Below, one piece after another: positions 30,816-43,539 of a stretch of DNA of 64,000 nucleotides. Source of the stretch: Craspedostauros australis (taxonomy: Eukaryota > Bacillariophyta > Bacillariophyceae > Mastogloiales > Achnanthaceae); contig JAMXDE010000004.1 in NCBI GenBank assembly GCA_026770025.1, positions 2,777,501 to 2,841,500 on the forward strand, given 5' to 3'. The position numbers and the translations under genes are program-made. Position 1 is the stretch's first letter. Each line of letters begins with the position of its first letter. The notes under the pieces were generated by a model that saw only the letters and a program-made list of their open reading frames with translations, was not told the DNA's origin and did not search any database.

Positions 30816-32556
30816 ATGGCCAAACGCAGATCGAATGGTGGCTACAACGATGGTGGCGGCATGGGCCGTCCTCCCCACGGCGATGAACGTCGTGGCAAGC
30901 GGCAACGTCGCGAGTACTCTGGTGGTGGTCGAGGCAATGGACACGACAACCGCATGAGCTACAACAAGACCGTCTTTGTCGGAAACCTTTCCTTCGACAC
31001 GACATGGTACACGCTCAAGGACCACATGCGCCAGTGCGGCAACGTCGACGTGGTGAGTCTCTCGGCACGCAATTTTGCGTTGCCAAACAACGTGATGAGG
31101 AACGGAAAAATGGCTGCGGACCATGATCAGTCGTGGCAATGTGCACATCTTCGAAGAACTCTGCAACGTACTCTTTGCTCATGCGTTTGCGCATCCATTC
31201 GTTCATCCATTCATTTGTCTGCTCATGCATTTACTCATATTCTACAACATATTCCATTCCATTTTCCGATTTCAACAACAACAATGACAACGACATTTCC
31301 AGGCCAACATCTTGATCCACCCTGATGGCTCATCGAAAGGCTGCGCGTTGGTGGATTACCAAGACGCCAGAGATGCGCAGCGCGCCCTGCGCGAGCTGAA
31401 TCACACAATGCTGGATGGACGCAGCATTTCCGTCATCCCTGACACCAACGATGAAGGCGCCAATGACCGTCGCATGCCAGCTTCGCACCCACCATCCGCT
31501 TCGTCGTCGTCAGCACAAACCGCGACCGTGTTTGTTGGCAACATCCCGTATGAATGCAAAGGATCGGAAGTTCGCAACATGTTCAGTAAGTTTGGCAGGA
31601 TTCTCAGCGTCGAGCTACCGCAGAGACAGAATGGCAGACCCAAAGGCTTCGCGCTCGTGGAGTTCAAGCATTCTGACGATGCCTCCGACGCCATCGAACA
31701 GATGCACCGATACCAATTCCAGGGCAGACGATTGGATGTCACTCTCAGCCGGGAAAGCAGCAGCGATGGCAAGCGCGGTGGTGGTGACTTTGGCGGTGAC
31801 TCTTTCCATGACCAACGCAACCACAGCGGACCTTCATCGACTCCTCCATCCCCCATCATCCTCTTCGTGGGCAACATCCCACCCAACACGCGCTGGCAGG
31901 ACCTGAAGGATCACATCCGAACCACGTCCGGTCCCATCGCCGACGACATCCAGGTCCATGAAGGAATCCGCAGGACGTACAGCACCGTCATGCTCAAGAG
32001 CGGCATCACCATGGACAACGCACAACATTGCATCGATCGCCTCAATCGCAGTCGATTCCAAAACCAAGTGCTCGAGGTCAGGTTCGATCGCAAGGACGCG
32101 CAGAGCCACGCGGCCGCACCGCCGCCGCAACAGCAACAGCCCAAACCGGCCACCTACAGCGATCGCAACATCTTCGTGCGCAATCTGGCGTATGGCACGT
32201 CGTGGCAGAACCTGAAGGACCACGTGCGCAAGCATTGCAGCGGCTTTGGCGTCCATTCGGCCGATATCATTGGCGATTACCGCAGCGGCAAGAGCAAGGG
32301 CGTGGGGACAGTCACATTCGACACGCACGATGAGGCGGTCAAGGCCGTGGACATTCTCGACGGCACGGACTTGGATGGTCGCGCTCTGGAAGTGCGTCTG
32401 GATCGGCCGCCACCCAACAGCGGCGACGGTGTGCCCAGCGAGAAGAGGGAGCGGCCGGCACGCAACAACAACATCAAGAAGGAGGAGAACACGGCGGAGG
32501 TCATGGAGTACAACTTGGAGGCTGCCTTGGATGGTGCGCTGTCTTCCTCCAGATGA
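30816..32556 (+). CDS. RNA-binding protein with four RRM domains
   Basis: There are two exons, 30816-31052 and 31303-32556, with a 250-base intron (GTGAGT...CAG) that splits the first RRM in phase 0. The product is 496 residues. An arginine/glycine-rich leader with a basic KRQRRE stretch is followed by RRM1 (RNP2 VFVGNL, RNP1 SKGCALVDY), RRM2 (VFVGNI, PKGFALVEF), RRM3 (LFVGNI, weak RNP1) and RRM4 (IFVRNL, SKGVGTVTF). The overall layout resembles hnRNP M and yeast Gbp2/Hrb1 type nuclear mRNA-binding proteins, although those usually have three RRMs. It probably acts in mRNA processing or export. Confidence 0.88.
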
Positions 32557-32918
32557 TGATGATGAAAATGATGGAATGAGTTAAGATACTGACACTGCTG
32601 CTCTTTGAAAGCGTGGCGCACCGCTAGATACAATTGCCCGCTCTGAACTAACGCAAAACAAGTTAATTTGAGTCAAGCCGACATTCCATCTTTCTCTTGC
32701 AGTACCATACATGCACAAGTTGTCATTGTAGCAGAACACGAGAAGTGGAGCATTTGGATTGAATCGTCCCTACGAGAGTGAATTGAGTGTGCTTGTGGTG
32801 GTGTTCTTCCATTGGCGCCAAGCATGGTAAAGAGACAGCGATGTTTTTTTTCTCCCAATGACTCTACTCCACCTCCGATCACATCGCATCACACAGTTCA
32901 CGTCATGCCATTTTCCTT

Positions 32919-34015
32919 TCATGCCGTCGCCGACGGCGTCGTGAGATCCACATCGGCGTCTTCATCGTAAAAGTACTGCGCGGGCACGGGTATGACGTAC
33001 CGACTCGGCACGCGACGATGCGGCGTGTTGCCGGTGCCGTCCTCATCGTCTTCGAACTTGACGATGATCTCCTTGACGGCCGGCACGCCGGTGTAACGAT
33101 CGAGCTTCCACAGGGGCGCCTTGCTGACCTTGGCCTTGTAGAAGGAGGTCGTCTCGGGAAAGATGGCCATGCAATCGGCCCCCTTCTCGAAGCAGGCTTC
33201 CGTACCAGTCGACAAGCGCATGACGTGCGACCACGGCAGGCGGATCAGCTTGGACGTGTCGTCCTCATCCTGCACATCGTACGTGGCCGTGTCGGAATAG
33301 AATCGCTGCACGGATGCCAGGATCCAGGAACCGTTCTCGTCCGTGCGCGTGACCTTGGCCGCGACCTGCTCCCCGGGTCGTGCCGATGTCTTGTTGCGCT
33401 TGCGTTTGCGCACGTGGACGGGGAAGAGGGCGTCGTAATGCGCCGTGGTCCGCGAGTATTCCGTCTTGGCGTTCGTGCCGCTGCCGCCGACCTCGAGGCG
33501 TTGCAGGAATCCGCCGACGCAGGCCTCCTCGTCGACCTCCATCTGTTCGAAGTGACGTGCGACCGCGACGGCCAGTTCCGATGGCGGTGCTTCCTGTCGC
33601 ACGGATACGCCTGTTGATATTGTGTTGCATGCATTGTGCATGTGGATTGCGGACGTGTGCACGAAACACATTTGGATGATCACCCGATGTGCGATGCGTG
33701 CATCAGAGGTTGGTGAGCAATGGGTGTCAGGAGATTGGGGATGACATGATGATGGATGACTCAATGACATGATACGCATGGCATCAGCAGACCACCCAGC
33801 AGGTATATGAGCAACGCGTGGACATCGCACTCACCATGATGATCGATGTAACTGGCCAAAGTGAGGCCAGCCAGCTTGCGGAAGTCCAACCCAACACCGC
33901 GCGGATAGGATCGCGAATGCGACGTCTTTCCCGACGATCGGCGGCGTGGATACGATGGAGCGGAGGATCCCGTTCCTCCACCGCCATTGTCGCTTCCCAG
34001 CGTTGAGGTCTGCAT
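32919..34015 (-). CDS. SGF29: SGF29-like SAGA chromatin reader (tandem Tudor)
   Basis: The terminal exon is 33610-32919. A 224-base intron (donor GTGAGT at 33834, acceptor ending 33611) joins it in phase to an upstream exon that includes 34015-33835. The C-terminal half matches the SGF29 tandem Tudor domain: VAAKVTRTDENGSWILASV, then YDVQDEDD, then FYKAKV and a V-x-FEDD segment near the end. In the family this domain reads methylated H3K4 and links the SAGA acetyltransferase complex to chromatin. The start used here (MQTSTLGSD) is a guess; the frame stays open to an ATG at 34234. The N-terminal coiled coil of SGF29 was not recognised, so another exon may exist upstream. Confidence 0.78.
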
Positions 34016-34898
34016 GCTTGCCACGCTGCGTTCGGCCGTCTGTGGCTGTTGTGAATCGAGGTCCTGTTGGATGAGCACGACCTGCGGAGTATGAATTGAT
34101 CGGCTGTTGCTTGCGTTGGATGCACAGATAGCGGTGATGCTCTTCTTCTCTCTCTGTCTCCACGCTCGCGATGAAACCAAGGGATCACGAGGCAATGAGG
34201 AAGCGATGTAGAGGATGATGCCAACCCAACCCAAGTATTATATGATACTCTCCAGAATAGTAGAATAGCAGCAGACGGAGTATGGAGCAGATGAAGTGCG
34301 CCGCTTCTCCTCTCTTCCTTGCTTTGCTTTGGCTTTGGCTTGGTCTTGCATTTGTGATGTTTGGTGTTCGCGCGTTGCCATCTTGTTCGGTTTGGCCTCT
34401 TGGCGCAATGTGTCGATTGACAAAAATGTCGCCGCCGTCTCATTCACGCTTCTTCTTTCAGCTTGCGGGATACACACACGTACTTGTGGAGTGTTTTCTG
34501 AAAGTCGCTTGATTACGCCGACTGGCTAGCAAATCGAACAAATCGAGACATGCGTCAGTTCGACACAACGCATTCCGCCAAGTTGACCATGGCGCAAGGG
34601 TGATGTCAGACAGCGGCGGATCTTCCGATGGATCGGCAATGTGCGATGGCATCACGGTGAAAGAAGAACCGCACCCACCATGAAGGCGGATTGTTCTTGT
34701 CGTCACAAAGATACACACCACAGATGCGGCACTTCACCACATTTGTCCAGACAAGACCACATTCTCCATCGGAATACTGCTGCATCTAACCTGCACTGCA
34801 ACTCAGGCACTTGAACCACCACCGCAACAACAGCAGCAGCTTCCGACAAGCGCATTCAATCGATATTCCACAAACGAAAACAATCCGAACAAGAAACA
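34016..34898. promoter_or_regulatory. Region between SGF29-like and PsbQ genes
   Basis: About 880 bases separate two divergent genes. The part up to 34234 may still be SGF29-like coding sequence or 5' leader. The CA-rich stretch ending at 34898 is likely the PsbQ promoter and leader. No defined motif was seen. Confidence 0.4.
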
Positions 34899-35889
34899 AT
34901 GAAGATCAGTTTGGGAACCAGCCTCGTGCTGATGGCGACCGCCGTCTCGGCATTCCAGACGCCACAACCCACGACGACAACGGCGCTGTCCATGTCGGCC
35001 GATGAAGATGCCGCCATCAGCAGACGAGGCATGTTCCAGAATGCGATCGCGACGGCCGCTGTCGGTGCGATGTTCGTGCCGGACGCGGCCTTTGCGTCAG
35101 GCGGTGCCACGGCTGGCAAGTACACGTGAGTTTGGTTTGTCTGGCCATGTCGCTGCATTGATTTCTTGCGATGTGTGCATGCGGGAACAGCAGAATATGC
35201 AATGCCAGTACAATGCAGGTGATTGCCACTACAATTGTATGGCTGCATCGGGACTGTCTTGTTTCTCACCCTTGCACCATGATTGACTGCACGACATACC
35301 TATCGCCATCGCAACTATTCTATAATCCATATTCCATGCTTCACGGAATTCCCAAAACAGAACCATCCCGATCGCCAAGCGACGATACTACGGACGCGTG
35401 CAGGCCGCCGTCCACGACTTCCTCCTCCTCGGACCGTCCGTCATCAAGGGCGATATGTCCGACCCCACCATCCAAACCTTCTTCGACTCCAACGCCCTCG
35501 TCGTCGTCAAGGCCAAGCGCAAGGACGTCAACGGCCAGTGCACGAAGAAGGACAACGACTGCAAGGGACAGGAGATCCGCGATTCGCCCTACAACGACAT
35601 GAAGACCTCCATGTACCTGCTGGGCAACGCCTTCCGCATCAACCAGACGAAGGCACCCGACAATCTGCCCACCGTGCGCGCCGCCAAGGCATTCTTCAAG
35701 GACATGGACGCCATGGAGAAGCGCGTCAGGAAGGGCAAGGCCAACGATTCGGCCGCCATCGCCAATTACGCCGCGGCGTTGCAGGTGTTGGATGAGTATC
35801 TGGATCTCGTCGAGCTGCCGCCCACGGAATCGGGGCATTACGATAAGGAATTCAGTCGCGAGGTTGGTGACAGCGCCCGCATCACCTAA
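34899..35889 (+). CDS. psbQ: PsbQ-like photosystem II extrinsic protein
   Basis: There are two exons, 34899-35125 and 35361-35889, joined in phase across a 235-base intron (GTGAGT...CAG), giving 251 residues. The presequence has three parts: a signal peptide ending at the plastid motif AVSAFQTP, a short transit segment, and a thylakoid twin-arginine signal (SRRGMFQNAIATAAVGAMF) ending near AFAS. The mature part contains TIPIAKRRYYGRVQAAVHDF and a helical bundle, as in red-lineage PsbQ'. The protein would bind the lumenal face of photosystem II and stabilise the oxygen-evolving cluster. The nuclear gene is divergent from the SGF29-like gene. Confidence 0.85.
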
Positions 35890-36734
35890 ACTTTGCGTGT
35901 TGCAAATTGCGAATTGTATGGTGACGAAGACATTGACGCCGATATTGGCGTTGGCATTGGCGTTGGCATTGATTGTGACGATGATCTGGATGATCTGATG
36001 GGAGCTAGCAGTATCATGCGAATTGTGAGACGGAAGGCATGGTCGTGGAGCAGAGCCTCGTGCGGAACGCAACGCAACGACAAGCTAAGAACGATGTCGA
36101 GAACGATGACGAGAACGATTGGAACATGAGACTGCGCAATCTGTATGTTCCATTGCGTGGACTGCTTGATTGACTGATCGAATCTTCGAGAATAGAGAAG
36201 AGCAAACCAACACATGGACATTCACTCGGCTTTTCTGGAGATATCATCGACGCCAGGATGCTCACATACATGCAAAAGCCGGAACTGATGGTGCCACCAC
36301 TTCCTCTGCAAAACAAGAACAGCTTCAACGGCGCCCGCACCATACATCCAGTTAACTAGAGAAGGTTGTATTGCTATCACCAGTGTTTGGAATGCTATTA
36401 TTTGTCACATCAAGATTACGAAAGAGCATGTTTGGAGCATCGTACCATACGTCATGATATCTGTGCTGTGTGCATGTATCATGAGCATTGCGTACATGGA
36501 TGAGTGCATGTTGTTCATACACGCCAAGTAATGGAAGATGCACTTCACCCATACGGAGAGACTCCTTGGATTCTCCACCGCCACGACCGCCCGGAGATGC
36601 CTGATTTTCTCTTTTCCTGACACAGAACGAAGCCAGAATCATTAATTATTGAGCCAGACGAAACAAACAAAAACGAACCAAGTCCTCCACTCGCACAACG
36701 CAACAACTTGCACGATCACAACCATCACATCATC
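35890..36734. other. Intergenic between PsbQ and SDHAF4 genes
   Basis: About 840 bases. It probably holds the PsbQ 3' untranslated region and the SDHAF4 promoter. A short hexanucleotide-like run (GTTGGCATTGGC) occurs near 35950. I see no gene. Confidence 0.4.
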
Positions 36735-37492
36735 ATGAGATCGTTGCTCACCCTCGCAACCAAGGCCGCCTCGAGACGCATGCTTTGCACCACAGCGGTG
36801 CGGACCCGCCAGCTGCGTCTCCCATTGCCGTCGTTGAGCGCCGTGCCCTCGTATTCGTACAGCACATCCCTGTTTGCGTCATCAGGCGAAGGGAAAAGCG
36901 ACGACAGCGTTCTCGTGACTTCCACAAAATCGGCGAATTCGACGCAGGACTCGACGGGTAAGTGATCGTTACGGTTTTCGATCTTTGAAACGGCAGCTCC
37001 GGAGCCAACGGCGCATCTCGCTCATGCTCGTGTCGAGCAAAGCAGAACAGTGCATGCGAGTGAGATGCTGTACTCTGCCATGCTATGCCATGTCATGCCA
37101 TGAACCTTTCACTCACAGCACAATGTGTCCTTTGCCGTCCCTTCATGCCGCCGCCACCACGTCGTATCGTATTCGCTATCCGTACGGTTATCGCTGCATA
37201 CTCGTGACGACACACAATCTCATCTCAAACAATTCGACGAGCAGTCTCTGCTGCTGCTGCATCGCAGGATGACGGCAGCAACGAGAAGGTCCTGATCAGC
37301 GCTTGCGGTGATGTCAACGAAGATGGAGATGATGACGACGATGACATGGAGGAAGAGGAGATGTTCGTCGATGCGCACGAGACCTTCCAGTTCCATCAAC
37401 GCGAGTGGGGTGGACCGAGACGCGGCGGGCGGCTGCCGGAGCCAACCAGGTTCGGTGACTGGGAACGCAAGGGACGGTGCACCGATTTCTAG
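36735..37492 (+). CDS. SDHAF4: Succinate dehydrogenase assembly factor 4 (DUF1674)
   Basis: There are two exons, 36735-36957 and 37245-37492, with a 287-base intron (GTAAGT...CAG). The acceptor at 37244 is the one that keeps the frame; the nearer AG at 37267 would not. The 156-residue product starts with an arginine-rich, acid-free mitochondrial presequence (MRSLLTLATKAASRRML). It ends with the family signature WGGPRRGGRLPEPTRFGDWE followed by RKGRCTDF. In the family this factor binds flavinylated SdhA and protects it during assembly of complex II. An acidic linker (GDDDDDDMEEEEM) precedes the conserved tail. Confidence 0.88.
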
Positions 37493-38653
37493 AGAGAGAG
37501 CATGGAAAAGAACGAGTGAAGAGACGCAGGAGGAAAGATATGTGATAGAGCAGGTTCATAGTTGGCACAATACGAGCACGGTGAAGTTCCTCTACACTAC
37601 TTGTCAGGATATGCCACAACAATCATCCAAAGCGCACTTCCGCAAACGATGGTTCCAGTGATCAAAATGTCCAAGCCAGTGCACACATCACTGAGATGTA
37701 TAATAGTCCTATTCGATACCGCCATTAGATGATGGTAGCGCCTTATCTTCGACCAAGTCTTCAACCCAAACCGAGGCACTATACACGTGAGGGCAGAACG
37801 GTTGATGCCGCCAATCCCATGACAATGCATGTCTTGCGTTGAGGGCGTTGAGCTTGTTCCACCTTCACCATTGTCCACGCAATTGCACCCAACGTCTTGT
37901 TGCTTTGCGTTGGGTGGTGCGCAAACGTTTCAGTGATTAGGCACAAGGTGCTCGCAGCGTGGTTTGAATTTGAAATTATTGTTGGGCCATTTAGGCGCCT
38001 TCGACCATGTTGGCGATTCCCAAGATCAAGTGCGCCGAGCCAACAACAAAATCTGTCGTCGCCTCATTTTTTGTCCGCATCCGGCCAATCAACCGACCAA
38101 CAACCACCGGACAAGCGGGACAAGTCCACTAGCTTCGGTGACACGTGAGGAAACAAGACTTTTGTTCCTTTACCACATGCGAGCGGCAGCCTGGATGATG
38201 TGTGCAATGAAGAAAGGAGGATGAGATGTGGGAAAAGAAGCAATTCAGCAAGTGAAGAACTGGTGCAAGGAGGACAACACCATGTTCGTATCGAAGTTGC
38301 ACTGTCCGCCCAAAGTGAAGTGGAGAAGTTGTTTGTGGTTTGAAAAAAAGGAATTAGATATTTTTATGATTGACATGAGGACCTGGCACCGCTTCAGTGT
38401 GTTTTTTGTGTATTGTTTTCGTGTGTGCTTGGGTGCAGATCGTTCATGAAATGAATTTGTCGTAGAGGGTTCTATTTGATTTGGTTGATTGATGGATGAT
38501 GGTGTGGCTGTCCATGCCGCTGATGTGACTTCGATCTTCTTCGAGCTCTTTGTTGTCGGTAATGTTTGATTGTTGTCGTTTTTGTGTTTGGTTTTGTGAT
38601 TGGAGTTGCTTTGGATTTGGGACACGTGCGTTGCAGTGCTTTGGGTCCCCAAG
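37493..38653. other. Convergent intergenic region between SDHAF4 and NIPP1-like genes
   Basis: About 1.16 kb that should hold both 3' untranslated regions. A reverse frame of 93 codons (37878-37597) has one hydrophobic stretch but no other support. Nothing else was recognised. Confidence 0.35.
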
Positions 38654-40605
38654 TTAGGCATCCGCTTCATCTGCCGAGAGGTTCGGGGTGATGAGATGCG
38701 GGTAGAATGCGCGAGGTGGGTCAGCGGAGAATGTGACTCGGCGCTTCCTTCGCGAGTTGCAGCTATCGTCGGGAGACACCAGATGGATCAGAGGCTGTTC
38801 TTGTGGCGGCGGAGATGAGCATCTCATGCGCTTGCAGCATGGCTCTTCGACTGGGATGGAGCAGTCGGCTGGAAGTGTCTCCAAGGAGTCGAAGCTGCGC
38901 TTGGACGACAGACCAGTGCATTGCAGGTGGGACAGGACGTCGCGTGCAGATGTTCCCAACGCGTTATACCTGGTGTTGTTCTGGACGATGATGCTGGTTC
39001 TGGAGTATGCCATTGACTTGGCCGCGGTTGATGCTGGCGCATCAGTTGCAGGCACGGTATGTGGCACGGAGCTGATGCTGGCCGAGAGATCGTTGAGACG
39101 AAAGCTGAACGACTTGAGCATGAAGCACGGGGCGCCCTCGCCACCGAAGCGGATCATGCTGCCCTGCCGTATCTTGTGCGGGACGATGACGCCTCCAGCT
39201 TGTGGAGTCGAGTGGATGCGTGCGCCGTTGACGTACGTTCCATGTGCGGATCCGCAGTCGACGATGTAGCAGCTTCCGTTCGAGTGATGGAAGAGCAGGG
39301 CGTGTCTTCGCGACGACGTCGCGTGAAGCAGCTGCACGTTGTTGGATGGTGATCGGCCAATTCGGAAAACGGCTTGTGTTGTCAGGTCGACTGGTGTTTG
39401 GACGCAGTCGCAGACAGGCTGTTGGAGTTGATGGAAACGACGATGTGGATGTTGGTTTGCGTGTTTGAAATGCGGATAGATTGGGGAAAAGCAAGAAGGG
39501 AAAAGACCGTGTCAGTTGTGGGTCAAACATGAAGGGAGGTTGATTGTGACATGCGCTTCAGTTCTTCCCATTGTTGCTGGCGCTGTGAGCAACACCGGAA
39601 GGGTGGAAACATCCTGGGCAAAGCTGGTTGTGGTTGTTGCTACAGCTCTTGCTGACGTACCTCAAGACGCGCGTCACCTCGGGCTGGGACGGCCCATGAT
39701 GGTGCCTCGATGTTGGAGATCGGTCTGTGTGGCATGGTGTTGTTTGCGTTGTTGCTGCTGCTATTGTTGATGCCGTGATTGGTTTGGTTTGCGCGTTCTG
39801 TGGATGCCAGACGTTCAAGTTGTGAGCACAGCAGCTGTTGTTGTTGAACAGTCAAGAGGCTGGTGTTTGTGTTGACACTGCCATGGTTGTTGCCGATGAT
39901 GGCTTTGTTGCCGTCGCTACCGTTGTTGCAGTTGCGTCTGTCAGTGTGCGTTGAAGAGTCCCACAGCTCGCTGGAGCCGTTATTTGATGGGATTGAGGGT
40001 GCGCATTGCTGAAACTGGTGTGAGAGAGGAGAGGTGTCATCGCCGGATACAAAATGGCGAGACCTTCTCTCCTGTGCACCGCAGCTCAACTCTGCGCGGG
40101 GGATCGAACCGCAAAGTCGAACATTGACTCGAGGAAGGGAGAGCACCGTCGTGGTCATGTGTGCGCTGGGGTTGTTGTGAGGATGATGCTGTATGAGCAG
40201 TTGTTGGGGTTGTGACTGTTGTTGTTGATTGTGTCGTTTCTCTGATTTGGGCTTCGTGGGACTGGTGGCGACGAATGTGGGATTCGACGTTGGAAAAGAA
40301 GCGAAAGGCTGAGGTTGCTCTGAGCTTGATGCCTGGTTGTGGGTATGGTTTATGTTGTTTTTGATGTTGTTGTTGTCGACGACGTTGATGTTGTCTTTTC
40401 TTGGGGCTTCTTGTTGGGGTGGGATGGTGGGTGTGTTTGTGGGTATCGTTGTTGTTGTTGTTGTTGGAGGACGAGAAGGCTGGAATTGACCACTCGGGAG
40501 AGGGGGATAAACCCAATCAAGAAAGCGGACAGAATCAACCTCTGTTGTTGTATCGTCGATGTCGTCAATGTTGGTATCGTTCCAGTTCGATGGGCAGCGG
40601 TTCAA
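38654..40605 (-). CDS. NIPP1-like FHA protein with PP1-docking motif
   Basis: The last exon is 39418-38654 and joins in phase across a 242-base intron (GTACGT...CAG) to an exon ending at 39661. The joined frame has about 569 codons. The 5' exon is rich in asparagine and glutamine and ends with EAPSWAVPARGDARLE, like the PSWA segment just ahead of the FHA domain in NIPP1. The FHA domain shows FRIGRSPSNN, SRRHALLF and SAHGTYVNG. Near residue 542 lies RRKRRVTFSADPP, matching the RVxF docking motif for protein phosphatase 1 as it occurs in NIPP1. The likely role is a nuclear PP1 regulator that reads phosphothreonine on splicing proteins. The frame opens at 40605 without an ATG, so the first exon or true start is unresolved. 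Confidence 0.72.
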
Positions 40606-43535
40606 GAGCGCGCCATGGTGGAGACGGTGACGATGAAGCCATGTTCAGCATGAAGCGCAGTGTTGGTGTACAACGAAAGGAGGAGAGAGAAGCAAGAAGA
40701 GACGGGTGAGTCTGGTGTTGGAAAAGGGTTGTTGTTGTTTGACACGAAGCAGCAGCAGCCCGGTTTTCCGACCAGCTCACAACCACAGACAGCTGCAAGC
40801 ACCAACATCGACCCGTTTCCTCGTGCTTTTCCGTGTTGCAGCCTTATTCCTGTACAGTGGACTGGGTCGTGTCGCTCGTTGGCTGCGGGTGTCCGCGTCT
40901 CGCCGTGTTATTCTTGGAGAAAGAAATCAGACCTCGTGGTCACCCTCCGATAGCAATAATTGGAATGTGTCGTGCATCATGTCGCACCCTTATGTAGCGT
41001 GACAAAGAGGCTGTTGTGGTTTGTGAACGCTGGCGCGGCGGGCGTGCTGCTCTTCGTGCATCAACAACAACAAGCACCACCACAGTAACGTGATCGTTGC
41101 TTTGGTTCATGGTTGTTGTCGTTGTTTTTGCTCTGGGAGACAACACGCAAGGTGCCTGGACCCGCACGTTTGCCAACCAACCCGCCAACACCACGACAAC
41201 AACGGTAATGGCCAAAAGGGTGACAACGATGATTTTGAGCAGAGCATCCGTGCTGGTGCTGGTTGTTGCTTCATCATCATCATCATCATCGCCATGGAAA
41301 TGGCGGCTGCGGGCGTCCGTCATGCTTACCGACTGAATTTACTGAAAGGAGACAGGTTGCATTATAGGAGTGATTTGTACAAAAGGTGAAGATGGCTGCT
41401 CGTCAACTTGATGCGGCAGTCTTTGGGGAGAGGGGGGTTGCGTCTTTGTGCCGTGCTGTGGTGTGGTGTGCTGCGGTGTGCTTTTTGTGGTGGGAAGAGG
41501 TTTGTTTCACGGAGAGGGGGTTTCGGCACAAAATTGTGCGCACATCGAGGCGTCCACCCGCTTGTTTTCGTGGTTGTTCGTGCTCCTCGTGGGCGAGCAG
41601 CACGAAGAGTCGTGAGGTGAGGCGTTTTTTGTTCGTGGTGTTCCTGTGTTAACGGCGTTGTGTGTTCGTACGAGTGCTCGGTGTTGCTGTGTGTTGCTGT
41701 GTGTTGTGTTTGTTTTGGGTGAGAGGCAGATGGTTGCTGTCTCTTGTCGCGTGTGGGCTCGGTAGGGCCCTCACAGGCGTTTGCCATTTCAGTACCAGCA
41801 CGTAGAATTGTACACCAGACCGGCACTCAAAATCGATTCAGTCGACCAATCTCATACACGAATCAACTCGTGACATGATGAGAACGTTGAAAATGTCAGA
41901 AACAACACGCGACGAACGCACACGCAACCTGCACGCAACACGGGATGTCTCCAAAAACGCGAACAGCACATCAACTCCCACCCATTCCGTCCACAATTTC
42001 AGCCTCTGCGCGTATTCTACCCGCCATTTTATCATGCTAATACTGGTGCGGTTGGTATCGGTTGAGCAGCGTACCAACTCATGCTGTGCGAGCTGCTCCT
42101 TCCAGAGTGCAGTTCGTATGGCGGGTCGCACGACGACCAAAGGCGCTGGACCATTTTGTCCACAGTCTTGATTCTTCGGGTTCTGATATCTGTTTGCCTG
42201 TTCCTACGCGATGGCATGATTCCGTCTTCTTGTTGTGACAGTCTTCTGCATTTTCGATGTTGGCATCGTCATGATACTTTTCGACGCAAGCAGCGATAAC
42301 CATTTGAGATGTCATCGGCACTTGCTGTGGAGGAGGATGGATGGGGGTGGGGATACGAGCTTGAGAATAGAAAAGTGTTGATACTTGTCGTCATAGTCGT
42401 AGGTAGCTCGCATGGTACGAACGCTTCGGGCGAAGAGATGTGTCTTGCCGCTGCCCAGCGATTCCCTTCCTTGTTTGCCTTCTTGAACATCGAGTCTGTG
42501 GGAATTCGGGAGCGGGTCGATCGGTACAAGGGAACCCGAAGAAAGGCGAGAATGCGAAGACAGATGCGGTTGTTTGCCAAACAGCCACGAGCTCGAGAGG
42601 GTAGAAGCCACAGAAAGGACCGAGATTCAGGTATCGTGACAAAAACTTGTTTAGTTGCGGAAAATCGGGAACTGCGCAGCCAAGGAACGAAAAGAGAAAC
42701 GCAGCCAGACAACGGCGAACGGAAGAATCACTCGCGTCGGAATTGAAGATTCGTCCCAATTGATGCACGCTTCGCCTCTCCTTCTTTGCGATGACTTCAT
42801 GGATCACAGGTGCAAACATCATGGAGGGGTGGCTGGGAGGGGTTGGTCAGTTGGTCGGTTGGTTGCTGTTCCTGGATTTTGGATGACTTGGTTGTTCCCT
42901 GGAGCCTCACTCGCCATCATGTGCGGTTGCAACCAACGTGCCAACATTTCACGCAAGATGCGAAACGTTGCTCCGGATTCATGCCACACATGCACATAGA
43001 AGACTGCGCGAACTTGTCCACCAGCCGTGCGCCGTGCGCCGTTGCCCTCTGCTCATGGTTGCTCGACCTTACTTGAATAGCGTCGCTGATGCCTGGACGC
43101 GTGACATTGACACGGAGATGAACATGTTGGCAAACCATGCGAGTACACAACCGTGGTCATCGCTGGTATCCCTTGCTGTTTTTTCATTCGTTTGCATGAT
43201 TGCAATCGCCATGTGTGAGTCGGCCGTGTTTCTGTGCTGCATGCGGTTCTGCATGCTGGAACGAGATCATGCAAGATCGCAAACAAGACAGCAGGCAGCC
43301 AACCAAGGGAAGCGAACAGGCAGGCAAGTTGTTGGCATCTGCGGGAACGAGAAAAGCGACCCTCCGTCGCACAGCGCGCTTCCCGACGGAAAGTGCTTCG
43401 TGGCAGCCTTTCGCGACCAAGAACAATCGATCTCATCCATCACGGAACAGATGAAGCGCGTACTCTCAAGGATGAACGGAAACAAGTGAGTTCGTCCTCT
43501 TTCGTGGTTGAAGGCAGATGCGAGACGCGAACTCC
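40606..43535. other. Long intergenic stretch, no convincing gene
   Basis: About 2.9 kb between the NIPP1-like gene and the proposed left end of the transposon. A short ATG frame near 40660 (starting MASSSPSPPW on the minus strand) may be a leader exon of the NIPP1-like gene. A minus-strand frame at 41323-40940 has a membrane-like segment (IIVVTLLAITVVVVVLAGWL) but is otherwise low-complexity. Several overlapping frames at 42300-43500 show no domain. I call none of them. Confidence 0.35.
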
Positions 43536-43539
43536 CTAG

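Noticed and set aside
37597-37878. 93-codon minus-strand frame with one hydrophobic stretch
   Set aside because: Lies in a convergent intergenic region, with no similarity or start context to support it.
40940-41323. 127-codon minus-strand frame with a membrane-like segment
   Set aside because: Translation is dominated by simple Asp, Thr and Val runs; no other evidence for a gene.
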